Shown in pieces: positions 43,908 to 54,114 of a DNA stretch of 64,000 bases (position 1 is its first letter; each line of letters starts with the position of its first letter). Under the pieces are notes generated by a model. The model did no database searches. It had not been told where the DNA came from and saw only the letters and a list, made by a program, of their open reading frames with translations. The DNA comes from Ectocarpus siliculosus. Lineage: Eukaryota; Sar; Phaeophyceae; Ectocarpales; Ectocarpaceae. The stretch is from assembly GCA_000310025.1 (NCBI GenBank), contig FN648069.1, positions 946,782 to 1,010,781 of the forward strand. Reading direction: 5' to 3'. The position numbers and the translations under genes are program-made.

Positions 43908-45411
43908 GGCTTAACTATTGCAGCAGCAATATCGCTGCCGTTCGACATCACACAACACAGCGAAGGTTAGGTATTGGCCCTACTTTCCTGACTGACCACT
44001 TGACGGAAGGTCCCAAGGTCGAGGTAGTTTTAGCCCGCCACTACTTAGGCAGGCAGTTTACTCCGTTGATATTTGGGCCGAAAGGAGAGAATGGCCAACA
44101 CGGGTGTGAGCAGGGTAGCGGCACAACTCGTCTGCGCGTGTGTGCCAGCAAGTGACATGTAGAAGACTCGTGAAATCATCAGTGGTCTCCCAAATTCCCA
44201 CGCTTGTCGGAACGGTTCGAAGGATCAATTTGTCCTGCGCTTTGAATGCGTCCGCATGGATTCCACGCTCCAATACACCTCCCAACTGTCATCCCCTCCC
44301 CCATGCTGCACACGTCAACGGTTGGACCATGTGTTTGTGGAAGCAAATCGATCATGTGTGAAATTCGTGGAAGGAGCACGTAGTGGTTTTCGTTGGTTGG
44401 TTTGTGTCCACCGCCGTCAAATTGCTTCAACGAAACTGCAAGCACACAATCCTGTTTACTTGATGTTGTTGTGGCGGAGTCACGGCTGCTCCGACGTTTT
44501 CTATCTTGCACCTCGCGCCCTCTCTTTCATTGATTCTGCGTCATCGGAGTGATACGGCTCTGCTGCACCTTCTCAACGAGTTTGGCACCAGCTGAAGAAG
44601 TAAAATAAAGCCAAAAAAAGCGAAAAAAGGGCTGGAGAAAACAGCGCGCGCAGAAACCCGCTGGCGACCTCAACAACACGGAGCTACTTTGTGAATAGCC
44701 CTGCAGTTCTGTTTTTTGGCGATTGTGAGTGCCCGCATAGAATAGATGGTCTTCTTTACATTGAACTTGGTCGTTTTTTAGGAGCCCCGGGGGATACCTA
44801 AATTGGTTGTGGTGAAACTAGCAGCCCGATGTGTTCTCAAAGGTAGGTGGGCGGAAGAAGAAACAAGAGGAAAATTCCCGGGCAGCATCGGTCTCTCATG
44901 TTTTAGTGATGGCCACGGGGCGTTGGTCTCGTTTCTTTCTTCTTTTTTTGGGCATCCCCCGGACACGACGCACTTGCGGAGGATCTCTTGCATGGGAGCC
45001 AACGCTGTCGGCCATGAGTCTTCGTTTCTTTAACGAGGTTGTCGTCACCAGGGAGGTTGTCGATGCATCATTCGCTATCCCCTCTGTCGTGTGCGCGTTC
45101 TAAGTTCCTTCCATGAGTGTTTTGACAGATGCTCTCTACTACCATCCACAACTCCTACTTTTTGTCCCACGACATCAGGAAAGAGTAGGTCTTCCTGCTC
45201 AAGATCCACCAATGTCGAGACATGGCCATCGACGGCCAAACGGCCTGTGGTTTGGACCTTGAACGCTGGCGATATTGAGCAGTTGAGGTCGGCCTAGTGG
45301 GCTGCTTGGGACCCTGGGGGCTCTCTCGTGCGTGTGTCCTGGCATGATATGATGAACGCTTTCCCGCTTACAGTCACTAATTCACGGGAAAAGTCTCACT
45401 TTGCCCCTGGT
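43908..45411. other. No recognisable gene; part of the FNIP-cluster duplication
   Basis: About 44380-44560 (GGTTTTCGTTGG.T.GTTTGTGTCCA, then AAACTGCAAGCACA) resembles 63795-63990 at the end of block C, so the FNIP1 upstream region and the block C downstream region share ancestry. Otherwise featureless. Confidence 0.45.
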
Positions 45412-45685
45412 CATGAAAATGTACTCAGCAGCAGCATCACCCACAACATTCCGATGTCTCTTCTACTTCAAATCCAGCTGTCGTCGACGCGCTTCCAGGA
45501 CCGACCGAATACCCATTCCTGACGTGTCAGAGCATATGGAAGAAGGGCAGCTATTCTCGTCCCACTCATTTCCTTGTACCCCCGATCGATATCACCGGTT
45601 ATTGCATCGACATGAGAGACTGTTATATGTCCGATCATCCTTGCCGGGTATTCGTTCGATTTTGCTCCACGCTGACTGTTCCCAG

Positions 45686-46944
45686 GGCAAACAAGGTGCC
45701 TCGATGCTTTCAGCGTCGCCTTGAGCCAAGCATGTGCGGGAGGGGAGAAGCGCTGGTATGCGCCGACACTGGAGTTGCAGTTGACGTCGCTGGATATCTG
45801 CAGGGCTTGCCGAAGTATGTCGATCTTGCGCGTTTGCGTGACAGAGAAGACTCCTCGCAGCTTATGGTCTCCTCGTGGAGTTGAGGCCCGGCCGATCAAA
45901 CGCAGCTCTAAGACGCGCTTCTCGAGCCGTGTGCCGGTCGTGCGTGCTCTTCATTTGACATGGGCGCTTTCCATGAAATATCTGCTGCGGAAGGCGGACA
46001 CCGAGCTGTGGATGTCATCAGAAATTCTTGAGCTGCAGGGATCGTGGTATGGGGTTAGCCCGGGGTCGATGTCTTGGCCCGGGCGCCTGCAACGTCTGGT
46101 TCTTGGAGATCTCTTCAATTGGTCTATTGCAGGAGTCGTGTGGCCGGTGTCCCTGCAACAGCTATCGCTCGGGAAACTTTTCGATCGGCCTATTGCCGGA
46201 GTCGCTTGGCCGGCGTCCCTGCAACAGCTATCGTTCGGGTATGATTTCAACCAACCAATCACCGGAGTCATGTGACCGTCGGCCCTGCACCGGCTATCGT
46301 TTGGGTGCTGTTTCAATCAACCCATCACCGGTTTCACGTGGTTGGCGTCCCTGCAACATATATCGTTCGGGAATCGTTTCAACCAACCTATTGCTGGAGC
46401 CGTGTGGCCGTCGGCCCTGCACCGGCTATCGTTCGGGTTAGCATTCAATCAACCCGTCACCGGTGTCGCGTGGCCGACGTCCCTGCAAGAGCTATCGTTC
46501 GGGTATCGTTTCAATCAACCCATCACCAGTGTCGCATGGCCGGTCTCCCTGCAACGGCTATCGTTCGGGTCAAGATTCAATCAACCCATCACCGGTGTCG
46601 CGTGGCCGTCGTCCCTGCAAGAGCTATCGTTCGGGTCAAGATTCAATCAACCCATCGCCGGTGTCGCATGGCCGGTCTCCCTGCAACAGCTAACGTTCGG
46701 GGATCGTTTCAACTAACCAATCACCGGAGTCGTGTGGCCGGCCTCCCTGCAACAGATATCGTTCGGGAATTGGTTCAGGCAACCCGTCGCTGAGGTTGTG
46801 TGGCCGGCCTCCCTTCAGATTGTGACACGTGCGGGGGGGGGGGGGGTGGCCCCGCTCGGTGCTCTACAGTGTTTGAAGAAGCGACTTTTTCATCACCGTT
46901 TGATCGACTGTCGATTCCCTGCACGAACGGGAGAGAGGTTGTGA
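45686..46944 (+). pseudogene. FNIP-repeat (LRR-like) protein 1, disabled
   Basis: An N-terminal domain of about 120 residues shared with the two paralogues (QACAGG.K.WY, TLELQLTSLDICRACR, SRVPV.RALHLTW) is followed by about 11 tandem 22-residue units of consensus LQxLSFGxxFNQPIAGVxWPxS. The FNQPI core and spacing match the FNIP repeat, an LRR-related repeat first described from Dictyostelium. Such repeats form solenoid binding surfaces, so protein recognition is the likely role, unproven. Two in-frame stops break the repeat region: TGA at 46273 (in place of Trp) and TAA at 46714 (in place of Gln). A G run near 46830 follows the last unit. The start given follows a conserved CCCAG acceptor-like site shared with the paralogues; a first exon upstream is likely (possibly with the ATG at 45453 or nearby). 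Confidence 0.8.
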
Positions 46945-47417
46945 TCATTGAGGTGTAGCAGGGTTGGGAAAGGAGCGACTTCTGCTACTGTGTGTTGTGT
47001 GTGTGATTGTCGACCATACAGGTTCTTGTGTGTGCCTCAAGTGTTGTAGGGAGATATCCAATTTGTGGGGATGAAGTAAAGCTGTATCTACTACGTACCT
47101 AGTCTACCCACCGGTGGGGCACATCGTTATTTACCCCACCGGCTATGGCAGCACCTGGACCGAATGAACCCTTTCAGCCTGATGATGAGTACCACGATAG
47201 CGGTCCAACGCACCAACACACTCGTTCGTGCGTGTCCTGTATCGATTGGAGTCTTGATGGTTGTAGGGCGAGATCCAGCAGTGGTTCCCCAGTGTTTTTA
47301 AGGAAGCTTGTGTCTGCAAGGAGAGAGAAGACAGTGTTCGGTGCTTGACCACGGGGTTTTCTCATACGTCGGCACCTGGAATGTTCCTCATGCCTCCGAG
47401 AAAGAGAGGATTCTGCC
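46945..47417. other. 3' flank of FNIP gene 1
   Basis: The first part (to about 46990) resembles the 3' flanks of the other two FNIP genes (CGAACGGG.GA.AGGTTGTGA, then GGTG.AGCAGGG.TGG). The rest up to the methyltransferase-like frame is unassigned. A plus-strand frame at 47145-47348 might be an upstream exon of that gene, but nothing proves it. Confidence 0.4.
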
Positions 47418-47909
47418 TTGCGACACATGAGGCCTGGGACCTCCAACAAAGTCCGGGATTTCGTAGGAGAGCAAACAAGTTTCCTACCTTGGACAAGGGG
47501 GGGGGTAGGCGCAATCACACTTGTATTGCTGTTGTTATCGATGCCAGGCGTCCAGCGCACCAATCTTGACGCAAGCTTGGAGTCATTCCCGGACGACGTT
47601 GTCGCAGCTTCCTACGGGAAAAGGTCTGACTGGGTAGTGACGAGCCCTCCGTACAACGGTGCTTTGGCTTTTGTCAAGGCCGCGATGTCGTTGGCTACTA
47701 GAGGCGTGGCAGTCAAACTGTCTCGTTATTTTCTGGAACCCTGCGCCGACCGGGGTGGTTGGCTTCGAACGAACCCCTCACCTGTGTGTGTGTTTCTAAG
47801 TAGAGCAAAATACACGTGTGAACAGGGCGAAGTTGGGCGAATTCTGAAGTGTGTGGTATACCCAGGAAATGAGCTGCGGCAACGGGACGAGGCTTGTTTT
47901 CTGTCCTGA
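47418..47909 (+). CDS. DNA methyltransferase-like protein fragment (DxxxTSPPY motif)
   Basis: The C-terminal half of this 163-codon frame carries DWVVTSPPYNGALAFVKAAM. This looks like catalytic motif IV (D/N/S-P-P-Y) of class I S-adenosylmethionine-dependent DNA amino-methyltransferases. A GVAVKLSRYFLEP strand and a NPSPVCVFLSRAKY segment follow, in the layout of phage-like adenine or cytosine-N4 methyltransferases. The S-adenosylmethionine-binding motif I (FxGxG) is not visible, and the N-terminal 50 residues (47418-47560) look unrelated, passing through a G run. The frame is therefore probably an exon or remnant of a longer gene. The closest relatives may be mobile-element or viral enzymes. 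The start is undefined. Confidence 0.5.
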   Translation: MRHMRPGTSNKVRDFVGEQTSFLPWTRGGVGAITLVLLLLSMPGVQRTNLDASLESFPDDVVAASYGKRSDWVVTSPPYNGALAFVKAAMSLATRGVAVKLSRYFLEPCADRGGWLRTNPSPVCVFLSRAKYTCEQGEVGRILKCVVYPGNELRQRDEACFLS

Positions 47910-48149
47910 CTAGCAGTAAGAAGTTTGAGTTCGGTCATGTAGAAGGCGTGATGTCCCTGTCACACTTCTAAACAATGGAACGTCCGGTGTGGGAGGAGAA
48001 ATGTAGGTTTCGAACTGGGCTATTTCGGGGATGAGGGGATCGAGGTTGGGCATGTTTTCGGGGCGTGTTGCCCTCCGAATACAAGCATTTTCAAGCCACA
48101 CGCATTGTCACACGCACGCGACAGTTACAGGTTAGAGGCGCACATTTTT
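47910..48149. other. No recognisable gene
   Basis: Short spacer between the methyltransferase-like frame and the 128-bp tandem array; nothing recognised. Confidence 0.4.
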
Positions 48150-48512
48150 CTTTGTGTAGGTGGTCTCGACATGAAGAAGGGGTTACTTGACACGCGTGTG
48201 CATTGCTTATAAAAGCAACTGCGGTGTAAGGGGTGGGCAGTCCGAAAAAATGGCGGAGCTACCAAGGCGTGTTTTTTTCTTTTGTGTTGTGGTGGCGATA
48301 TGAGAAGGGGTTACTTGACACGCGTGTGCATTGCATTAAAAAAAACAATTGCGGTGTACGGGGTGCGCAGTAAAAGAATTGACCGAGTTACCAAGGCCCG
48401 TGCTTTTTCTCTCTGTTGTCGTGGCGACCTGACAAGGGATTACTTGACACGCGGGTGCATTGCATAATAAAACAAATTGCCATGTACGGCGTGCGCACAA
48501 AAAGTAGCGGAG
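48150..48512. repeat. Three-unit tandem repeat, 128-bp period
   Basis: TTACTTGACACGCG occurs at 48183, 48311 and 48440. Each unit continues with TGCATTGC, an A-rich spacer, GCG(G/C)TGTA.GG.GTG.GCAGT and ACCAAGGC. The array ends where the minus-strand Cys-rich frame stops. Confidence 0.85.
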
Positions 48513-49019
48513 TCAACATCCTTCAAGTGAGGGCCATTGCCAGCACCCGGAGACGCAAGCTCCGCCCAAACAAGTCTCTCGCCGGGAAACGAACAGCAAA
48601 TCGAAGACCCAAATTGACCTTTCATTACTCCACTCACCCAAAGGTGCCGAGGTACCAATATCACTCGGCTGCAGATCCAACTGTTGCCCTACATCATGGT
48701 ATTGCTCTGTCTGCTCGTAATCATGAACGTCATCCTCCTGGAAACAACCTAAAACCACGCCGCCACTAAAACCCGACTCCGTCGGAGAATCAAACATACC
48801 CGGCAAAGGTTCCTCGTCGCTGTCGCTGTCACTATCTTCGTCCACGAGTCCTTCCACAGCTGAATCATCTACCTGCACCTCACTTTCTTCCGTCTCTTCG
48901 TCGCAGGATGTACGCTTGCACCTGCACAACTCTGAGCAACGAGAACCTTTAGTGCAGGAAACGCAAGTTGTGCAGCGATCGCCTCGCTTCCTCTTCGCGG
49001 ATGAACACATGCATTTCAC
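48513..49019 (-). CDS. Protein with N-terminal Cys cluster and acidic tail (unrecognised)
   Basis: A 168-codon minus-strand frame. Residues 1-40 contain ten Cys in a CMC..C..C..C...C...CRC..C arrangement with Lys/Arg, resembling the CXC-like clusters found at the C-termini of some transposases and in tesmin-type DNA-binding proteins. Residues 45-75 are strongly acidic (EDSDSDSDEE), and the remainder is of neutral composition. The minus-strand frames just upstream (49090-50831) are phase-shifted. If they belong together, this is the last exon or last open part of a larger, decayed protein whose Cys cluster lies near its C-terminus. DNA or metal binding is inferred only from the Cys pattern. 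Confidence 0.45.
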   Translation of the reverse strand: MKCMCSSAKRKRGDRCTTCVSCTKGSRCSELCRCKRTSCDEETEESEVQVDDSAVEGLVDEDSDSDSDEEPLPGMFDSPTESGFSGGVVLGCFQEDDVHDYEQTEQYHDVGQQLDLQPSDIGTSAPLGEWSNERSIWVFDLLFVSRRETCLGGACVSGCWQWPSLEGC

Positions 49020-49089
49020 CGTTTCAAATCCACCAGGTCACACAACAGTGACCTTAGGGAACCTGCGCATCAACATCATATAACCACCT

Positions 49090-50831
49090 TCAACCTTCGT
49101 ATTCTCGATGTTCTCCATCCCGTCCCATTTGGGAATTTGAATGGGGTACCTGACGGAGACGTAAGAACCTGGCAGAATCACTCGGCACAACGGAAAGCCA
49201 ATATTTTACCAACCACGACACCCAGAGGACACAGAGGTCGATGACATCAAAGTTCGGGGCGGCGTTCTTAAGATTCCCTAGACCGTACCATTTTTCAGCA
49301 GTTCGCTCCTGAATCGCTTGGACACACGCCTTCGTTTCATCAACCTCCCCTCCCCGTTTATTTCCCGCGACTTGATGCCCCGGCAACGCATAAGCAAACA
49401 ACCACTTGTTCATTTCCAAAGTACGCGAGCGCGACAAATTTGACCAATTATTCGCTTTCCAAATGTAAACCGGGGACCACCCCATCCTTTTTCATTTCGG
49501 TGCCCAGGGCCTTGACGAACTGGTGCTTTTAGGCATTTTTCGCCAGGTCGAAGTACGACTGGAACATGAAAAAATACGTCACGCCAAAATGCATTGGAGC
49601 AAAGTCAGTGAGGCAATCACCGGTAAGCACCTCTGTAGTGTACAGTAGAGGCCACAGTACCCCGGACCGCTGATGAATTCCTTGACGCGTATAATGGCCG
49701 CACCAATGACTGCTACACGTACTGACATAGACAGCCTCAACGCTTCGGTGTTGCACTTGGCACCAAAACCCCCCGACGCGACGGCGAATCTTTAGGGGTA
49801 CCCCCTGCCCCCACCGTCCGCACTGTCCACCCCGTTGAGGAAGGCTTCTGCTGTTCTGCCCACGCGTATGGGCCGCCTCACCAAGCCCTCGTATCCCTGA
49901 ACCAAACGATCGGACACGGTATATTAAGCCGCGACGCGGCGATTGCGTTCCTATGTTCATCCTTTTTTGCATGGTGTGCCCTTCGCACCTGCACGATGAA
50001 CGGTTTCGTACAAGGTGCCTTCAACACAAATGGTTTGAAGGGACACCTGCCGCAACCGGCTTTTTCCCAGAAATATGTCCACGTAATGCTTTGCAGTGGT
50101 GGCTTTGACTTGTCGTTCTCAAAGCATTGCGCCCTGAACACATGGAAAACAGTAATCGTCCGAGTCGTTCCTCCTGGCGCGGGATGGGGGGGATGAACTT
50201 TGCCTTCGGGATTTTGTGAGTAATTGTCCTCCCACGGAGGTAAAAGAGAAAAATGTGAGTGGTTTGGTATGCGTGTGCCTGTGGGGGGGTACCATTGACA
50301 CCCCCGGGGTGATACAACCTGGGGGGATCAGCACAACAGAGACCAATTCCCACTTTTCCAGCAAAAACACGACCAAGCGTTGAGGAGGAAAAAGAAAGAG
50401 GTACGTGTGTGGAGCCTTGGCCCTTCCCAATGCACCATAACGCACTCGTCTTGCCAAACACGGATGACGGGTCCCATACCCAAATATTGGCAGCTCCGAC
50501 TTGGTCTGATGTTCGCAATAATGTTGAAAATCGTCCTCCAGTTTGCTGGGGGAGGGGGGGGGGTACGACACGAGTACGGTAATATGCCGAAGAGGTCGGC
50601 AATAACAATGGCCATCGCCGAATTCGTACGTACCGACAGGATGACGTCCGTATCTTTGCTGCACAACACGTCCTTGAAGCTCTTCGCGTGCTCGATCATC
50701 CCAAGGTGTGCTCCGAGTGCCACATCGTCTGCCATGCTACTGCCAGAGAGCACTTCATCGATACTTTCCCTCATGCTCTCCAAGAAACAAACGTTCGCCT
50801 GGTGATCCACGACCGCCATGTCGTTAACCAT
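49090..50831 (-). pseudogene. Degenerate coding tract, possibly a decayed transposase
   Basis: A series of minus-strand frames with protein-like composition in changing phases. 50328-50831 begins with helical sequence ending MAIVIADLFGILPYSCR. 50021-50608 ends with a basic TITHKIPKAKFIPPIP segment. 49878-50141 contains WTYFWEKAGCGRCPFKPFVL. 49529-49972 ends GDCLTDFAPMHFGVTYFFMF. 49090-49485 holds FDVIDLCVLWVSWLVKYW. Order and direction fit one long ancestral protein ending in the Cys-rich frame at 48513-49019, broken several times or spliced. No family was recognised and no DDE triad could be assigned. Confidence 0.35.
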
Positions 50832-52143
50832 CGAAATTCCCTATTCCACTCCGACCCCCGTGCGCTTTTTCCGGGTGACTCCCATCCTGCTATATAGAAC
50901 CCCGACAGAGGCATGCCATTTGGGGCACAATGCGTTGTTGCCTGCACTCTCATCATACAGTACTGCCAATGCGTGCGCGTCCAGAAAGGGGTGCGCACAC
51001 GTATTTGTATCAAGCGAACGGTATGCCTGTATGTTTATCCTCGTGTACATTCGCCGCCAAGATGAAAATGGCGTCCCCAGCTGCCTATGTGCGGAGATCG
51101 TGTTCGTCGTGCTCTCTCCCTTTCGTGATCTTCGCGGAACGGATGGTATGCGGTATCCTGAATTACGGATACGCTCCAATGCGTCGTACCCGCTACTATG
51201 TTGACTACATGCGCAATATATGTTGCCACTGCTGCGCACACATGTTGATATCCACCCACAACACAGCAGGCGGTGAGTAAAACCTGCTCTAACCGTCCGT
51301 GTAAAAGACCAATACTGTACCTAGGCATACAGGCCTTCAGAGAACGGTAATCTACGGCAGACACACGGATCGTGACTTAATAATATAAATATGCACAGTT
51401 GCGTGTGCTGCGCAATTTATGCTCAATAGAGCAATTTACTCAGCAGCCAGTCCTACATCTCCGCTTTCGTAACCTATAGACTCAAGCGTTCCTCTACTAG
51501 ACCGCAACGCTGCTTTATCAGAGCGGTAACGCAGCAGCGTAACAGCTGCTGTGCAGCCCGCTTGTCGACATGTATGTATGTGTGTGTACACATGGCGCGC
51601 GTTTGTATAATTATAATTCCATCAAGAAAAACACATCCTCGTGGCCGTTGACACCCATGGCCTTGAATCCACTCACGCTCAAAGACTTTGACAGCACCTC
51701 CCTCGCCTGCGGTGCCGAAGGTGTAGCTGTAGCTGCCAGGAGCGCACCATACGCAGATGAAGATGCCGCCCTCGCGATCAAAAAGAGCGGCCCGCCCGAA
51801 AGTTGCCGGAAGATACCACCCCCCAACCTAAACTTCACGTGATTGTTGCAAAGCGTACAGTTGACCACGTTCCTCAGTACTTGGTGGGTGTAGGGATTGG
51901 TGGTCTAACTCACTGAATATCAATTCTAGAATTTTGGATCGGCACTACAGCAGGAGCTGTCGCAACGTTGCGCTGTATCCTACAGGGGCCATTTTTGGCG
52001 TCGTCAGGTGTCCTGATCGGCCTAATTTTCTCCAAAAAAACGCGCCACGGGCCCCCGGCAACACCCAAAACGTGTACAATGATATGTTGACCGCTTTCCC
52101 GCTTAAACCCACCACAATGCACGGGAAAAATCTCACTTTGCGC
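50832..52143. other. No recognisable gene
   Basis: A minus-strand frame at 51611-51868 begins VNCTLCNNHVKFR, a CxxC pattern that could be the start of a BED-like finger, but nothing else supports it. The last part (from about 52080) is homologous to the upstream region of FNIP genes 1 and 3. Confidence 0.35.
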
Positions 52144-52427
52144 CTGGTCCTGACAATGTACTACCTCAGGAGCAGCATCGCCGACAGAGTTCATATGTCT
52201 CTCCTACTTCAGATCCGGAGGTCGTCGACGTGTTTCCGGAGCCGACCGAATATCCATTTCTGACGTTTCAGAGCTTATGAGGGAAGGGCAGGCGTTCTCG
52301 TCCCACGTGTCTCCTTGCACCCGATGGATATCACCGGCTATGGTATCGACATGAGGTACTGCTGTCATGTGTCCGATCGTCCTTGCCGGTTATTCGTTCG
52401 ATTTTGCTTCTCGCTAACTGTTGCCAG

Positions 52428-53729
52428 GGCAAACCAAGTGCCTCAATGCCTTCGTCATCACCTTAAACCAAGCATGTGCGGGAGGGGAGAAGAGCTGGTA
52501 TGCGTCGACACTGGAGTTGCAGCTGACGTCGCTGGATATCTGCAGGGCTTGCCGAAGTGTCTCGATCTTGCAAGTCGGTGTAACGCATAACGCTCCTAGC
52601 AGCTTATGGTCTCCTCGTGAAGTACAGGCCCGGCCGATAAAAGGCAACTCGCAGGCGCGTACCTCGAGCCGTGTGCCGGTTGCACGCGCTCTTTATTTGA
52701 CATGGGATTTCCGCTTGGAAACTCTGCTGCAGAAAGCGGCCATCGAGCTGTGGATGTCGACAGAAGCTCTTCAGCTGAGGGGATTGTGGTGTGCGCCTAG
52801 CCCAGGACCAGTGGCGTGGCCCCCAAGGCTGACACGTCTGAAACTTGGGACTTGGTGGTTCGCCCAACTTATTGCGGGAGTCGTAAGGCCGGTGTCCCTG
52901 CAACGGCTAGCGTTGGGGTCAAGATTCAATCAACCCATCACCGGAGTTGTATGGCCGGCCTCCCTGCAACGGCTAACGTTCGCGGGTGATTTCGACCAGC
53001 CTATTGCCGAAGTCATGTGGCCGGCCTCCCTGCAACGACTATCATTCGGGTCAGGATTCAAGCAACCCATTGCTGGAGTCGTGTGGCCGGCGTCCCTGCA
53101 GCAGCTATCGTTCGGGATAAGATTCAACCAACTTATTGCAAGAGTCGTGTGGCCGGGGTCTCTGCAACGGCTGTCATTCGGAGATATGTTCGACCAGCCT
53201 ATTACCGAAGTCATGTGGCCGGCCTCCCTGCAATGTCTATCGTTCGGGTCAGGATTCAAGCAACCCATTGCTGGAGTCGTGTGGCCGGCGTCCCTTCAAC
53301 AGCTATCGTTCGGGATAAGATTCAACCAACCTATTGCTGGAGTCGTGTGGCCGGCCTCCCTGCAACAGCTTTCGTTCGGGGATCATTTCGACCAACCTAT
53401 TGGTGGAGTCGTATGGCCAGCGTCCTTGCAACAGCTATTGTTCGGATTGTGGTTTAACCAACCTATTGCCGGAGTCGCAGCCGGCCTCCCTGAAACGGCT
53501 ATCGTTCGGGCACTGGTCCGATCAACCTATTGCCGGAGTCGTGTGGGCGGCGGCCCAGCAACAGCTAACGTTCGGGTCAAGATTCGACCACCCCGTCGCT
53601 GAGGTGGCGTGGCCGGCCTCCTTACACAGTGTGACACGTGTGACAAGTGCTGGAGATAGGTGCTCTACAGAGTTTGAACAGTCGACTTTACTTCAAGTAT
53701 CTCCGTTTGATGTACTGTCTTTTCACTGA
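52428..53729 (+). pseudogene. FNIP-repeat (LRR-like) protein 2, frameshifted
   Basis: Same architecture as the 45.7-kb gene: the shared N-terminal domain (QACAGGEKSWY, TLELQLTSLDICRACR), then about 12 FNIP-like units of 22 residues. Units 4-5 and 7-8 are almost identical in DNA and 198 bp (three units) apart, showing in-array duplication. A 2-bp deletion near 53478 (GTCGCAGCC where the other units have GTCGTGTGGCC) shifts the frame. Without it the array would run on to a shared C-terminal segment ending with a stop at 53729. Read as is, the protein ends at 53602 after about 10 units plus an unrelated tail. The start is set at the conserved acceptor-like CCAG; the first exon is not resolved. 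It may be a recent pseudogene or a truncated but expressed allele. Confidence 0.8.
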
Positions 53730-54114
53730 ACGAACGGGTGAAAGGTTGTGAAGGTTGAGGTGCAGCAGGGCTGGAAAAGAGGAGCGAATCTCTGTTGGGT
53801 GCAACACTCAGGGCGGCGCGCTGGTGAGATACCGCTTGTGATAAGTTAGGCTTTACCTCCACACCGCTGCTTGCCCGTATCCACAGCGTCCGATCCTAGC
53901 GATGTGGTCTTTGCTCTCGTGAGTCCCATTCGCCGAGAACCGCGTGGCGTTCAAGTTCACCAACGTCTCGATAGACTGGTCTTACCAGTGTCGTACATAG
54001 CAGTCGTCGGGAAACACCTCCGCTTCGTGCGCGTGAAGACTTCAGTAGTCTTGTAACAGTAATAATAGAGCGGAACGAAGACGGTTGGAGTCGTGGGCGT
54101 GCGGAGGGCCATGT
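53730..54114. other. 3' flank of FNIP gene 2
   Basis: Continues the homology with the flanks of genes 1 and 3 (AACGGG.GA.AG..TGTGAAG.TTGAGGTG.AGCAGGG). No separate gene seen. Confidence 0.5.

Noticed and set aside
45468-45899. 143-codon minus-strand ORF over the FNIP gene 1 upstream region
   Set aside because: The corresponding frame in the two paralogous regions is interrupted or different, while the plus-strand FNIP N-terminal domain is conserved.
48183-48453. CRISPR-like spaced repeats
   Set aside because: Three long diverged tandem units with 128-bp period; no short constant repeats with unique spacers, and the genome is eukaryotic.
51611-51868. BED-type zinc finger ORF (minus)
   Set aside because: Only the first CxxC is present; the later His/Cys and aromatic positions of a BED finger are missing.
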